Part shown: in pieces, positions 42,986-52,246 of the stretch
How the letters are laid out: each line of letters starts with the position of its first letter
Position numbering within the stretch: the stretch's first letter is position 1
Made by a program: the position numbers and the translations under genes
NCBI GenBank assembly: GCA_023388555.1
Contig: JAEWGA010000062.1
Span: 1 to 57,407 of the forward strand
Source: Bacteroidota bacterium
GTDB taxonomy: Bacteria > Bacteroidota > Bacteroidia > Bacteroidales > Porphyromonadaceae
Direction of reading: 5' to 3'
DNA length: 57,407 bases
The notes under the pieces: model-generated
Database searches by the model: none
Told to the model about the DNA's origin: nothing
The model's input: the letters and a program-made list of their open reading frames with translations, nothing else

Positions 42986-43720
42986 TCACCTTAAATACCT
43001 ATCCAAAACAAAAGGCTTTAATAGGTTTCTGTATTCTAAGGTGTAACTATCTCTCTCTTTTTCCAGTGTAAGAAAGCTACAAGCAACTGCACATGGCAAG
43101 GCTATAACAAACGAAATCACCGCCCGCCGAGGCAATACGCCTACTCTTGGAACTACATAAGTTATATCGCACGGAGTAAAGCCATACTCCCTTGCTGCAG
43201 CAACATAATAAGGTAAGGTATTCACTGGGATTATTATCGTCAGCTTACCATCCTTTTTCAGGAGCTTAATACACCCCGCAAACAAATCATTGGCCGAGAG
43301 TTCACAAGAGTGGCGTGCTATATTACGCCTATGGTCTGGGGTACTATGCGAGGCAGAATAGTATGGAGGGTTCGACACAATGAAATTGAACAACTCATTA
43401 GTGCTATACTTCCTAAAATCCAAATTCTCCACAGTAACCCTATTAGCAAAAGGCGATTTCATAACATTTTGCAGTCCTTCAGATGCACTAAGGGGGTCTA
43501 TTTCCACACCCCGAACAAAGGCCTTATCGTAGCGTTGTGCCAATAGCAGAGATACAATAGAAGTACCCGAGCCCACCTCCAATATCCAGGGAGAAGAATG
43601 CGGTGTTGTTGCAAGTAATCCTAACAACATTGCATCGGTCCCCACTTTCATTGCATTATGTTGTTGTTCAATAGTAAAACGCCTTAGCTTAAAGGGTTGG
43701 TATATCCTATTCAAGGCCAT
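42986..43720 (-). CDS. trmN6: tRNA1(Val) (adenine(37)-N6)-methyltransferase
   Basis: SAM-dependent N6-adenine methyltransferase (YfiC/TrmN6 family) of 244 residues, acting on A37 of tRNA-Val. Motif I is LEVGSGTSIVSLLLAQR and the catalytic motif IV is NPPYY (FIVSNPPYYSAS). The N-terminal substrate segment is FTIEQQHNAMKVGTDAMLLG. Its start overlaps the end of the glycosyltransferase gene by 10 bp, so it is cotranscribed, probably in typA-glycosyltransferase-trmN6. Confidence 0.92.
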   Translation of the reverse strand: MALNRIYQPFKLRRFTIEQQHNAMKVGTDAMLLGLLATTPHSSPWILEVGSGTSIVSLLLAQRYDKAFVRGVEIDPLSASEGLQNVMKSPFANRVTVENLDFRKYSTNELFNFIVSNPPYYSASHSTPDHRRNIARHSCELSANDLFAGCIKLLKKDGKLTIIIPVNTLPYYVAAAREYGFTPCDITYVVPRVGVLPRRAVISFVIALPCAVACSFLTLEKERDSYTLEYRNLLKPFVLDRYLR

Positions 43721-45555
43721 TTCAAATGTAAATATTTTCGCAGCAACGCCTTTAAGCGGTAATAACCTTTTATTACCTTGTTATTACGCAATCCGTAATA
43801 CCGGGTAAGTATTTTACGAGCTAAGGGCAACTCTTCATAAGGGGATACAGGTTGAGAATAAACGGGATATGGAGCAGTTGGATAACTATACCTTCCGTCA
43901 TTGGAACAATGCACACCTGTTCCATCAAACCCCTCATTAGCGGCAAGTGCCGGGTTAGCAGTATAGCTTAACTGGTTACATAACGCCAGCGAGGCATGCC
44001 ACCGTATAGCCCAAGAATTGTTTTTCCCTTCTACTTGCCGAGCTAACATACGCACAAAATCCATACAAGGGCCATATTTTAATCGGGCTTTCACATCGGG
44101 CTGCTCTCTTATTGTTTCCAATAATGTTTTACCATCGGGCGTCCAATACCGAAACCATTTTTCACGCCAAGTTGCCCAGCCCCAACTACCTATAAAGTGG
44201 GACAAAAAGCCAGAAGGCAATAACGGAGACTCAAAAAAAGTCCCCAAATTCAAATGTGCGATATGCTCATTATTTTGGAACTTATGTAGTGCATCGTTCG
44301 CCCAGCGTAAAGCATAAGGGGATAGCCGTAAATCATCTTCAAGTACTATAACGTTCGGATGAATACTCAAAACGTGACTTACCCCCAAAACAATACTCCT
44401 GGCAAGTCCTATATTCTCTGTTTGAGGTATAACGGTAACCGTAGCAAACCCTTTTAACGAATATGCTATTTGCTTAACCTGCTCTACCCGGCTACAATCT
44501 TCTGCACCTTTCGCACCATCGCAAAACACGAACAAATTGGTTTGGGCTGCTTCTTGCTGCCCTTGTAAATCGTACAACAAACGCTGCAAGTGGGCTGGCC
44601 TATCATAAGCAAAAACAGCTACTGGTGCCTTCTGGCGCACGTTTTCTTGGTAGCCCCTAAACGCATCAGGATCATACGGGGGCCTATTTATCCATAAGGC
44701 TCGTAGCTTACGCTTGCTTAGTAAATACCTAAGTTCGTTCCTATACAGTTTAAATAGCGGGGTTCTCCCTTTCAATAAAGAGAACAGACCCTTCATGCAA
44801 AAGGATATAGGGCCAGCAATGGCCTGACTCACACGCGACCGAAGCGGAGAAATCCACTGGGCCAAATGGTATACCGCCTCCAACCGAACGGTCTTAGCCA
44901 AAGGGATAGTACCAGAGTCCCTAAAATGGTACCCTTTTAGGCTGGGAGCATACGCAACAATAAAGCCATTAGCACGCACCCTGTAAACATAGTCCAAATC
45001 TTCCCCATAATGGTCAAAGAGTGGCGAAAACAAACCTACGGAAGCCAATGTAGCACGAGGGATATACCACAAGGCAGCATTTACAAAAGGTATTTCATGC
45101 CACAACTCTGATCCCTGGGCTTTGCCATTGAGTTTGGCTTTTGTTATATACTGGGCAAAGCCACGCTCTAATGCACCTTCCCTATCTGCGTAATGAAGAG
45201 GAGATAAAATTCCTATACCCCTATTCTTCAAACAATATTCGGCTAAACACCTTATTGTCTCTGCCGATACTGAGGCGTCCTGATTTAACAGGAAGACACC
45301 TTGGTATGCCTCATTGGCCAAAGATTTTTCTATACCTATATTATTGGCCGCACCAAAACCTAAATTAACAGCGGAGGCATATAGCTCAACAAACGGATAG
45401 TTTAACTTTATTTTTTCACAAGTCAAATCCTCCGAGGCATTGTCCACCACCAGTACATCAATACCATCCCTATCATTGGCAAAAGGAGCTAAACACTCTT
45501 CCAGCCACTTCTCCCCCTGGTGAGTAACAATAATAACAAGAACCTTTGGGGCCAT
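43711..45555 (-). CDS. Bifunctional glycosyltransferase with two GT-A domains
   Basis: A 614-residue protein with two separate glycosyltransferase domains. Residues 1-260 form a GT2 rhamnosyltransferase-like domain (VLVIIVTHQGEKWLEECL, VVDNASEDLT, NLGFGAANNIGI, LLNQDASV). Residues 310-610 form a second GT-A-like domain (PVAVFAYDRPAHLQRLL, VLEDDLRLS as the metal-binding motif, GSWGWATWREKW), resembling GNT-I-type sugar transferases. No membrane helix is seen. It may add two sugars in surface polysaccharide or glycolipid synthesis, but no other such genes are nearby. Start ATG 45555 (MAPKVLV) is preferred over a TTG three codons upstream. It follows typA by 23 bp. Confidence 0.88.
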   Translation of the reverse strand: MAPKVLVIIVTHQGEKWLEECLAPFANDRDGIDVLVVDNASEDLTCEKIKLNYPFVELYASAVNLGFGAANNIGIEKSLANEAYQGVFLLNQDASVSAETIRCLAEYCLKNRGIGILSPLHYADREGALERGFAQYITKAKLNGKAQGSELWHEIPFVNAALWYIPRATLASVGLFSPLFDHYGEDLDYVYRVRANGFIVAYAPSLKGYHFRDSGTIPLAKTVRLEAVYHLAQWISPLRSRVSQAIAGPISFCMKGLFSLLKGRTPLFKLYRNELRYLLSKRKLRALWINRPPYDPDAFRGYQENVRQKAPVAVFAYDRPAHLQRLLYDLQGQQEAAQTNLFVFCDGAKGAEDCSRVEQVKQIAYSLKGFATVTVIPQTENIGLARSIVLGVSHVLSIHPNVIVLEDDLRLSPYALRWANDALHKFQNNEHIAHLNLGTFFESPLLPSGFLSHFIGSWGWATWREKWFRYWTPDGKTLLETIREQPDVKARLKYGPCMDFVRMLARQVEGKNNSWAIRWHASLALCNQLSYTANPALAANEGFDGTGVHCSNDGRYSYPTAPYPVYSQPVSPYEELPLARKILTRYYGLRNNKVIKGYYRLKALLRKYLHLKWP

Positions 45556-45578
45556 AATACCCAATTGTATTACGAAGC

Positions 45579-47393
45579 TTATACCTCTTTCTGTGCCGAC
45601 TTATTGGCTCTTTTCCTATCTGTATCGTTCAGCAGGATCTTCCTCATTCGCATGCTAACGGGTGTTACCTCTACATACTCATCACTTTTTATATACTCCA
45701 GTGCGTCTTCCAACGAAAAACGAACGGGAGGGGCCAAGCTCACCTTGTCATCGCTCCCAGAGGCTCGCATATTTGTCAGCTTCTTGCTTTTACACACATT
45801 AACTGCCAAATCGCCCTCTTTGGTATGCTCACCAACCACCTGTCCCTCATAAACCTCATCCTGAGGGGAAATAAAGAATCGGCCTCTACTCTGGAGGTTA
45901 TTCAAAGCATAAGCATAAGCTGTTCCTGTTTCCAGCGCTATAATAGATCCGTTATTACGTGTTTCCATCTCCCCTTTCCATGGCTGAAACTCCAAAAACC
46001 TATGCGCTACAATAGCTTCTCCTGCCGAAGAGGTAAGAACGGCATTGTTAAGGCCTATAATACCCCGGGAGGGGATAGAAAAGGTCATAAAAACCCTATC
46101 GTTTTTCGTTTCCATCATGGACATTTCCCCTTTTCTCCGAGTAACAATATCTATAATCCGGCTTGCATACTCCTCTGGTACATTTACCGTAAGCTCCTCT
46201 ACTGGTTCATGCAATACTCCGTTAATGCGTTTCTTTATTACCTGAGGCTGACCAACCTGTAATTCATACCCTTCCCGTCTCATGGTTTCTATCAATACCG
46301 ACAAATGCAATACCCCCCTACCATAAACCAGCCAAGAGTCGGCAGAGTCCGTTTCTTCTACTCTAAGCGCCAAATTCTTATCCAGTTCTTTCATGAGCCT
46401 GTCATAGACATGTCGGGAGGTAACATATTTTCCTTCTTTCCCGAAAAAAGGAGAGTTGTTAATAGTAAACAACATACTCATAGTTGGTTCATCTATGGCT
46501 ATTGTAGGTAGCGGTTCGGGGGTAGCAACATCGGCAATTGTATCCCCTATTTCAAAGCCTTCAACCCCAATAACAGCACATATATCACCACTCGTTACCT
46601 CTTTCACTTGCTTTCGCCCCAACCCTTCAAATACGTTCACCTCCTTTACTCGAGTTCGTGTTTGTCCGCCATTCCTGGAGCATAGCACAATTTCTTGTCC
46701 TTCCCTAATAGTTCCCCTATGCACGCGTCCTATAGCTATTCGCCCTTGGTAGTTCGAGTAGTCCAACGAGGTTATCAACATTTGCAAAGGGCCTTCTATA
46801 CTTTTAGGCGCCGGTATATAATCTATAATAGCATCCAACAAAGGGGTTATATTGGAAGTTGGATGAGCCCAATCGTTGGACATCCATCCCTCTTTTGCCG
46901 AGCCAAAAAGAGTCGGAAAGTCCAACTGCTCTTCTGTTGCATCTAAGTTAAACATAAGGTCAAACACCAATTCTTGTACCTCCTCGGGCCTACAATTGGG
47001 TTTATCCACTTTGTTTACTACTACAATGGGTTTTAACCCCATTTCTATAGCCTTGCTTAGCACAAACCGAGTTTGAGGCATTGGGCCTTCAAATGCATCT
47101 ACAAGCAATAAGCAGCCGTCGGCCATATTCAAAACACGCTCAACCTCACCGCCAAAATCTGCGTGTCCAGGGGTGTCTATAATATTAATTTTATGCCCCT
47201 TATAAGTGATAGAAACGTTTTTGGAAAGGATTGTAATGCCCCGTTCTCGTTCCAAGTCATTACTATCCAATAGCTGGTGCAGTTCTTCTTTTTCATCACG
47301 AAAAAGTTTACCTGCTTGCAATATTCTATCTACCAAAGAAGTTTTACCATGGTCCACATGGGCTATAATTGCAATATTTCGTATGCTCTGCAT
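45579..47393 (-). CDS. typA: Ribosome-associated GTPase TypA/BipA
   Basis: Translational GTPase of the EF-G-like class that aids 50S subunit assembly and stress or low-temperature adaptation. The G domain has G1 AHVDHGKTS near residue 10, switch II DTPGHADF and G4 NKVDKP. Domains II-V follow, including the TypA-specific C-terminal region (SRGRFFISPQDEVYEGQVVG, then KLTNMRASGSDD). The 604-residue length is typical. Its promoter-like element lies 83 bp upstream, leaving a leader with a hairpin at 47428-47451. Confidence 0.96.
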   Translation of the reverse strand: MQSIRNIAIIAHVDHGKTSLVDRILQAGKLFRDEKEELHQLLDSNDLERERGITILSKNVSITYKGHKINIIDTPGHADFGGEVERVLNMADGCLLLVDAFEGPMPQTRFVLSKAIEMGLKPIVVVNKVDKPNCRPEEVQELVFDLMFNLDATEEQLDFPTLFGSAKEGWMSNDWAHPTSNITPLLDAIIDYIPAPKSIEGPLQMLITSLDYSNYQGRIAIGRVHRGTIREGQEIVLCSRNGGQTRTRVKEVNVFEGLGRKQVKEVTSGDICAVIGVEGFEIGDTIADVATPEPLPTIAIDEPTMSMLFTINNSPFFGKEGKYVTSRHVYDRLMKELDKNLALRVEETDSADSWLVYGRGVLHLSVLIETMRREGYELQVGQPQVIKKRINGVLHEPVEELTVNVPEEYASRIIDIVTRRKGEMSMMETKNDRVFMTFSIPSRGIIGLNNAVLTSSAGEAIVAHRFLEFQPWKGEMETRNNGSIIALETGTAYAYALNNLQSRGRFFISPQDEVYEGQVVGEHTKEGDLAVNVCKSKKLTNMRASGSDDKVSLAPPVRFSLEDALEYIKSDEYVEVTPVSMRMRKILLNDTDRKRANKSAQKEV

Positions 47394-47427
47394 AAAACGG
47401 ATAAAAAGGATATAAGGTAAATCCCTG

Positions 47428-47451
47428 GCACTCTCCGTATACGGGAGGTGC
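47428..47451 (-). promoter_or_regulatory. Hairpin in the typA leader
   Basis: The 10-bp palindrome CCGTATACGG sits inside a wider imperfect inverted repeat (GCAC/GTGC ends), between the predicted promoter and the typA start. It could act at RNA level or as a protein site. Confidence 0.35.
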
Positions 47452-47475
47452 TTAGGTGTTTTATTTTAAGGTAGG

Positions 47476-47483
47476 CAAAGGTA
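47476..47483 (-). promoter_or_regulatory. Putative -7 promoter element for typA
   Basis: On the minus strand TACCTTTG, an exact TAnnTTTG match, 83 bp before typA. Confidence 0.5.
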
Positions 47484-47530
47484 CAAATTCTACACTGTAC
47501 ACTTACGCTTAAAGAGTGCAAAACGGCACA

Positions 47531-48034
47531 TTATAGTCTTTCCCATATCGAGAAGGAATAAGGATAACTATTTTCCTCATCTATTGGGTGTATCTCCGAC
47601 TGCATACATACCCACTCTTCATTGCTCAAAGGGGGGAAATAGGTATCGGCATTTTCCCACACATGGTGTATGCGAGTAAGGTATAGCTTGTTAGCCCAAG
47701 GGAGCATTAACCTATATACCTCTGCTCCACCAATAACAAATGCTGTTTGCTTACCTTCTATCAATTTCAAAGCGGCTTCGGGGGTATGTACCACCTGTGC
47801 ATTGGGTAATGTTAACGCCTCATCCCTGGATAAAACAATAAGGGAACGCCCGGGCAATCCGGCTGCAGGAAGGCTTTCGTAAGTTTTTCGGCCCATAATC
47901 ACAGGGCACCCCATGGTATGGTACCTAAAATACTTTAAATCTCCACGTATGGCTCTTCCCCATGGCATATCGCCGTTAAGGCCTATTGCGCCCCTATCAT
48001 CTAAGGCGGCTATTATAATTAATTCTGGGTTCAT
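47531..48034 (-). CDS. folA: Dihydrofolate reductase
   Basis: Reduces dihydrofolate with NADPH, regenerating the cofactor used by ThyA. The 167-residue protein shows IIAALDDRGAIGLNGDMPWG (active-site loop with the Trp and an Asp position upstream of the DLKYF segment), GCPVIMGRKTYESLP, and FVIGGAEVYRLMLPWANKLY. The gene overlaps the thyA stop by 4 bp (ATGA), the usual thyA-folA coupling. Confidence 0.96.
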   Translation of the reverse strand: MNPELIIIAALDDRGAIGLNGDMPWGRAIRGDLKYFRYHTMGCPVIMGRKTYESLPAAGLPGRSLIVLSRDEALTLPNAQVVHTPEAALKLIEGKQTAFVIGGAEVYRLMLPWANKLYLTRIHHVWENADTYFPPLSNEEWVCMQSEIHPIDEENSYPYSFSIWERL

Positions 48035-48825
48035 ACAGATACTTGGGCTGAAATCGTTGGATATGGGTTATAGTTACTCAACTTAAAATCGGAGTAAACA
48101 AAATCATCTATCTGGGTAACCAACCTATTTAACTCCATTTTAGGCAAGGCCCGAGGAGTTCTGCTCAGTTGGAGGTCCACCTGTTCCAAATGATTCATAT
48201 ATATATGTGCATCCCCTATTGTATGAATAAAAGTGCCCGGTTGCAAATGGGTTACCTGGGCAACCATTAATAACAACAACGCATAGGAAGCAATATTAAA
48301 AGGCACCCCTAAAAACAAGTCGGCACTCCTTTGGTAAAGCTGTAAACTAAGTTTGTTATTGGCTACATAAAACTGAAAAAACATATGGCACGGTGGCAAC
48401 TTCATCTCATCTAATTGCCCCACATTCCAGGCGTTTACTATGATGCGCCTACTATAGGGGTCTTCCCGAATCATTTCTATAGCCTTAGCCAATTGGTCAT
48501 GAACACGCCCATCGGCCCCCTTCCATGCTCTCCACTGTGCGCCATAAATAGGGCCTAAGTTTCCTTCTGCATCGGCCCACTCATTCCATATCCGCACACC
48601 ATTTTCTTGTAAGTAATGCACATTAGTGTCACCCTTAATAAACCAGAGTAACTCGTGTATAATACTCTTTAGGTGTACTTTCTTTGTGGTTAGCAATGGG
48701 AAGCCCTCCAACAAGTCGAACCTCATTTGGTGTCCAAAAGAGCCTATTGTACCAGTTCCCGTGCGGTCGTTACGTTCAGTTCCGTTTTCACGCACGTATC
48801 GAAGCAAGTCTAAATATTGTTTCAT
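48031..48825 (-). CDS. thyA: Thymidylate synthase
   Basis: Converts dUMP to dTMP using methylene-tetrahydrofolate. The 264-residue protein has NDRTGTGTIGSFGHQMRFDL at the N-terminus, the catalytic Cys in LPPCHMFFQFYV, QRSADLFLGVPFNIASYALL and the C-terminal end ISAQVSV-type tail. It overlaps thiL upstream and folA downstream by 4 bp each, forming a tight thiL-thyA-folA unit. Confidence 0.97.
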   Translation of the reverse strand: MKQYLDLLRYVRENGTERNDRTGTGTIGSFGHQMRFDLLEGFPLLTTKKVHLKSIIHELLWFIKGDTNVHYLQENGVRIWNEWADAEGNLGPIYGAQWRAWKGADGRVHDQLAKAIEMIREDPYSRRIIVNAWNVGQLDEMKLPPCHMFFQFYVANNKLSLQLYQRSADLFLGVPFNIASYALLLLMVAQVTHLQPGTFIHTIGDAHIYMNHLEQVDLQLSRTPRALPKMELNRLVTQIDDFVYSDFKLSNYNPYPTISAQVSV

Positions 48826-49871
48826 GAGGCTATAAAGTCTGTTTCTTTGGATTGCATATGCTCAAACCCTTGGGCTGTTAATGGGATCTGTTGCCCTCCC
48901 CGCGTAACTAAATAACAATCCGTTGTGTCATTGGTCGTATGCCCAATAATCGACACATCTGGCACTGTTTCTACTACATCTTTCAGCCCTAACGGCACTG
49001 TAAAAAGTAGCTCGTAATCCTCTCCCCCATGTAAGGCTGCCGTTAAAGGCGGTATATTCACCTCTTCTGCCATTAGGATTGTTTCGGTATCTATAGGTAT
49101 TTTATCCTCATACAAAAGGATTCCAACGCCCGAAGCTTTAGCAATATGCAAAACTTCCGAGGACAACCCATCCGATACATCTATCATTGCAGTAGGGGTC
49201 ACACCAGCTTGTTGTAAAGCAGCCCATACATCAACTCGTGCATAAGGTCTTAGCAGGCGTTGCAAAATATACTCTCGGCCCTCAAACCGGGGGGTAAAGT
49301 CGGGGCTACCATTAAAAGCAACCTTTTCTCGTTCGCAAAGCGTAAGCCCCATATAGGCAGCCCCTATATTTCCGCTAACGCAAAGCAAGTCGTGCAGTTG
49401 GGCACCGCTACGTCGTATAGCCTTTCCTTTGGGCACTCTGCCAATTACTGTAACGGATATCGTAAGGCCTGTTACGGAGGCCGTGGTATCGCCACCAATC
49501 AAATCCACACCATACACCTCACAGGCTTCATGTATACCGCCATACAAAGCCTCCAGGTCCTCTACCTTAAAACGAGCCGAGACTCCTACCGAAACCGTTA
49601 TTTGTTCTGCAACTCCTCCCATAGCTACAATATCGGACACGTTGGCAGAAACAGCCTTAAACCCTAAATGCTTCAAGGGAACGTACACTAAATCGAAGTG
49701 CACCCCCTCTAAAAACATATCGGTAGAAACCAATAACTCTTGCTCTGCCTCTGGGGCTGTAAGTATGGAGGCATCGTCCCCCACTCCTAATATTGTGGAG
49801 GGTACTCTGGTATTAAAATCGGCCGTTAGCCGGTCTATCAGCGCGAATTCACCCAATTCTGAAAGTTCCAT
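48822..49871 (-). CDS. thiL: Thiamine-monophosphate kinase
   Basis: Phosphorylates thiamine monophosphate to the active diphosphate. The 349-residue protein fits the PurM-like family: N-terminal ELGEFALIDRL, GVGDDASIL with the metal-binding Asp residues, LLVSTDMFLEGVHFDL, NVSDIVAMGG, LIGGDTTAS and IDVSDGLSSEVLHIA. It leads the thiL-thyA-folA group. No clear promoter was seen in the 88-bp gap after the MATE gene, so it may be read from there. Confidence 0.95.
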   Translation of the reverse strand: MELSELGEFALIDRLTADFNTRVPSTILGVGDDASILTAPEAEQELLVSTDMFLEGVHFDLVYVPLKHLGFKAVSANVSDIVAMGGVAEQITVSVGVSARFKVEDLEALYGGIHEACEVYGVDLIGGDTTASVTGLTISVTVIGRVPKGKAIRRSGAQLHDLLCVSGNIGAAYMGLTLCEREKVAFNGSPDFTPRFEGREYILQRLLRPYARVDVWAALQQAGVTPTAMIDVSDGLSSEVLHIAKASGVGILLYEDKIPIDTETILMAEEVNIPPLTAALHGGEDYELLFTVPLGLKDVVETVPDVSIIGHTTNDTTDCYLVTRGGQQIPLTAQGFEHMQSKETDFIAS

Positions 49872-49959
49872 ATATCGTTGCTGTATGTGTATCTATGAGT
49901 TTTACTTAAAGCCACAGGGCTATTTATAAGCTTCATTTGCTAAGATAATAATAAGAGGG

Positions 49960-51324
49960 CTAAGCTTCCAAACGGGCCCACCTCTTATCCTGCCAGCGCC
50001 CCGTTGTTACAAAGCGGTAACTAACAAAACCAATAAATATGTAGTACCATATTTCCACGGCAAAACACAAAGCCACGGGGCCACCATGCCCATACACAGC
50101 CCACACGGTGTACAATAAATAACCAACATTTAAAACCAGTTCCATGTAAAGGGCCATTTTTGTTGCCCCCGTAGCCGATACTGCAACAAAATAAACCTGC
50201 CCAACCGAGCACACCAAAAGAGCTAGTAATATCACATATAACACAGGGAGTGCCCCAGTTATAAGCTGTTGGTCATCGGTAAAAATGGATAAAAACAACT
50301 TTGGCAACAAACCTATAATCATTGCTATGCCAAACATTGTGGCAAAACTCATACGCCTTACCATACGGATATAACCGTTAATCGCCGATGAGTGACCAGC
50401 ACCTATCAACTGGCTTACGGTTGTACTAACAGCTGTTCCATAAGCTATAACCGGCATATAAACAAATATGTACACACTACGTATTATAGTAGCAACAGCT
50501 AAGGACTGTTCTCCCAGTTTTTCTATAAACACAAAAAAGAAGGCCCACGAAAGGGTACTTACCAAGGCTTGCAACATTATGTATATGGATAGCTGTAAAA
50601 TTCCCCTTGCCAATGGTGGCACTGGAGTAAGCATAGCTTTCCACGTAATCCCATACATTTTCCTATCCCCTTTTTTGCAAGTGTAAATAAGGAAAAAGGC
50701 AAAGGAGGCAAGCTCCGCCATAACCGACCCTATTGCCGCCCCCTTTACGCCTAAAGCCGGGAACCCCCAATGCCCAAAAATAAGAGCGTAGTCCAAAACC
50801 ATATTAACCACTGCCATGGCTAACGAGTTGTAGGTAAGCACTTTGGTTCGGCTTATCCCCACATAAAAACACCTAAACAAGGCAGCACCAAATGCTGGAA
50901 AATAGCCCCAAATACGATAGTTCCAATAGTCCGATGCAGCTTGGGCCACAGCTCCCGAACTAAATATCTTCTTGAAAAAGAGTGCTCCCCACACCTCCCC
51001 CAACAATACCAAAACAACAGCTGCAAATAAAAGTATCATTGCGCTTTGGCCTAAAACCTGCCCCACCTCATTATACACCTGCCGGCCAACTTTACGGGCA
51101 ATAATTATTTGAGTTCCGGTGCTAAGCCCAAAGCCAAGGGTAAAAACGCAAAAATAAATCATTGCGCCCATCGATGCCCCACCCAAAGCCACCTCACCAA
51201 GGCGTCCTAAAAAAGCTGTATCGGTTACACCTATAATGTTCTGGGTTAATAAAGATATAAACACAGGTATTGCAATATTCCATACCTGTTTAGGGGAATA
51301 CTCTTTAGGGTTTAACACACTCAT
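49960..51324 (-). CDS. MATE-family efflux transporter
   Basis: Inner-membrane multidrug/toxin exporter driven by Na+ or H+, 454 residues with about twelve hydrophobic segments. Family features are IPVFISLLTQNIIGVTDTAF in helix 1-2, LGEVALGGASMGAMIYF, and the second-half repeat VSQLIGAGHSSAINGYIRMV. The substrate cannot be told from sequence. A TAnnTTTG element lies 22 bp upstream, divergent from pyrK. Confidence 0.93.
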   Translation of the reverse strand: MSVLNPKEYSPKQVWNIAIPVFISLLTQNIIGVTDTAFLGRLGEVALGGASMGAMIYFCVFTLGFGLSTGTQIIIARKVGRQVYNEVGQVLGQSAMILLFAAVVLVLLGEVWGALFFKKIFSSGAVAQAASDYWNYRIWGYFPAFGAALFRCFYVGISRTKVLTYNSLAMAVVNMVLDYALIFGHWGFPALGVKGAAIGSVMAELASFAFFLIYTCKKGDRKMYGITWKAMLTPVPPLARGILQLSIYIMLQALVSTLSWAFFFVFIEKLGEQSLAVATIIRSVYIFVYMPVIAYGTAVSTTVSQLIGAGHSSAINGYIRMVRRMSFATMFGIAMIIGLLPKLFLSIFTDDQQLITGALPVLYVILLALLVCSVGQVYFVAVSATGATKMALYMELVLNVGYLLYTVWAVYGHGGPVALCFAVEIWYYIFIGFVSYRFVTTGRWQDKRWARLEA

Positions 51325-51345
51325 ACAATAAGTATAACTTTACTA

Positions 51346-51353
51346 CAAAGCTA
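51346..51353 (-). promoter_or_regulatory. Putative -7 promoter element for the MATE gene
   Basis: On the minus strand TAGCTTTG, a TAnnTTTG match, 22 bp before the start codon. Confidence 0.5.
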
Positions 51354-51431
51354 CATATTTCGGGGGGATTCTATTTTTCACTTCCTACCATGGTGTTACA
51401 GAAGCAGCCCCTTAAATAACACTATTATAGG

Positions 51432-51439
51432 TAACTTTG
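51432..51439 (+). promoter_or_regulatory. Putative -7 promoter element for pyrK-pyrD
   Basis: TAACTTTG, an exact TAnnTTTG match, 18 bp before the pyrK start; the leader would be very short. Confidence 0.55.
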
Positions 51440-51457
51440 CCATAAAACCAACATCTT

Positions 51458-52246
51458 ATGACTCCTAAGCCCATTCGTGCGGAAGATATGATTGTATCTC
51501 GCATCGAGCATTACACCCCCACCCTTTTCTTGTTAGAGCTACAACAAAGGCCTAACGCTGTACCGCTGCCCACCTATAAGCCTGGGCAATTTGTGCAACT
51601 ACAAATACCCAATTGTAATGGAGTTTTTTTACGGCGCCCCTTCTCGGTTTATTACTCCAACAGCAGCCATATAGGGCTTTTAATACAAGTAGTGGGCCGC
51701 GGCTCTAAAAGGTTATACCATAGCCAGCCAGGAGATAAAATAAACGTACTTGGGCCATTGGGTAATAGCTTCTTGGAACCGCAGGGAAAACACCCCTTAC
51801 TTATAGGAGGAGGCGTAGGCTTAGCCCCTATGTTAAGCCTTGGCGGTTGGCTTAAACAAAAAGGGTATACCCCAACCTTTTTATTAGGAGGAAGAAGCAC
51901 AGAGGCCTTCCCCAACATAGATATGTTTAAAGAGTTTGGGAAGGTATACATAACAACAGAAGATGGGTCCTGGGGTGAAAAAGGAAGAGTTACGGAACAC
52001 TCCTTATGGAATACCATACAAATATCTCAAATATATACTTGTGGCCCAACCCCCATGATGAAAGCAATAGCTAAAATAGCTGTAAATAAAGGTATTCCAT
52101 GCCAAGTGTCGTTAGAAAACCAAATGGCCTGCGGTGTAGGGGTTTGTTTATGTTGTGTAGAACGCACTAAGCAGGGGCATAAATGCACTTGCACCGAAGG
52201 CCCAGTATTTGATATTCAGGATTTAGAATGGCAACAAGAAATTTAA
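51458..52246 (+). CDS. pyrK: Dihydroorotate dehydrogenase electron transfer subunit
   Basis: FAD and [2Fe-2S] subunit that passes electrons from PyrD to NAD+. The 262-residue protein has a ferredoxin-reductase-like FAD domain (PGQFVQLQI, RRPFSVYY), an NAD-binding segment GGGVGLAPMLSLGGWL, and the cluster cysteines in MACGVGVCLCCV with the last in HKCTCTEGPVFD. It overlaps pyrD by 19 bp, so the subunits are coupled. Confidence 0.95.
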   Translation: MTPKPIRAEDMIVSRIEHYTPTLFLLELQQRPNAVPLPTYKPGQFVQLQIPNCNGVFLRRPFSVYYSNSSHIGLLIQVVGRGSKRLYHSQPGDKINVLGPLGNSFLEPQGKHPLLIGGGVGLAPMLSLGGWLKQKGYTPTFLLGGRSTEAFPNIDMFKEFGKVYITTEDGSWGEKGRVTEHSLWNTIQISQIYTCGPTPMMKAIAKIAVNKGIPCQVSLENQMACGVGVCLCCVERTKQGHKCTCTEGPVFDIQDLEWQQEI

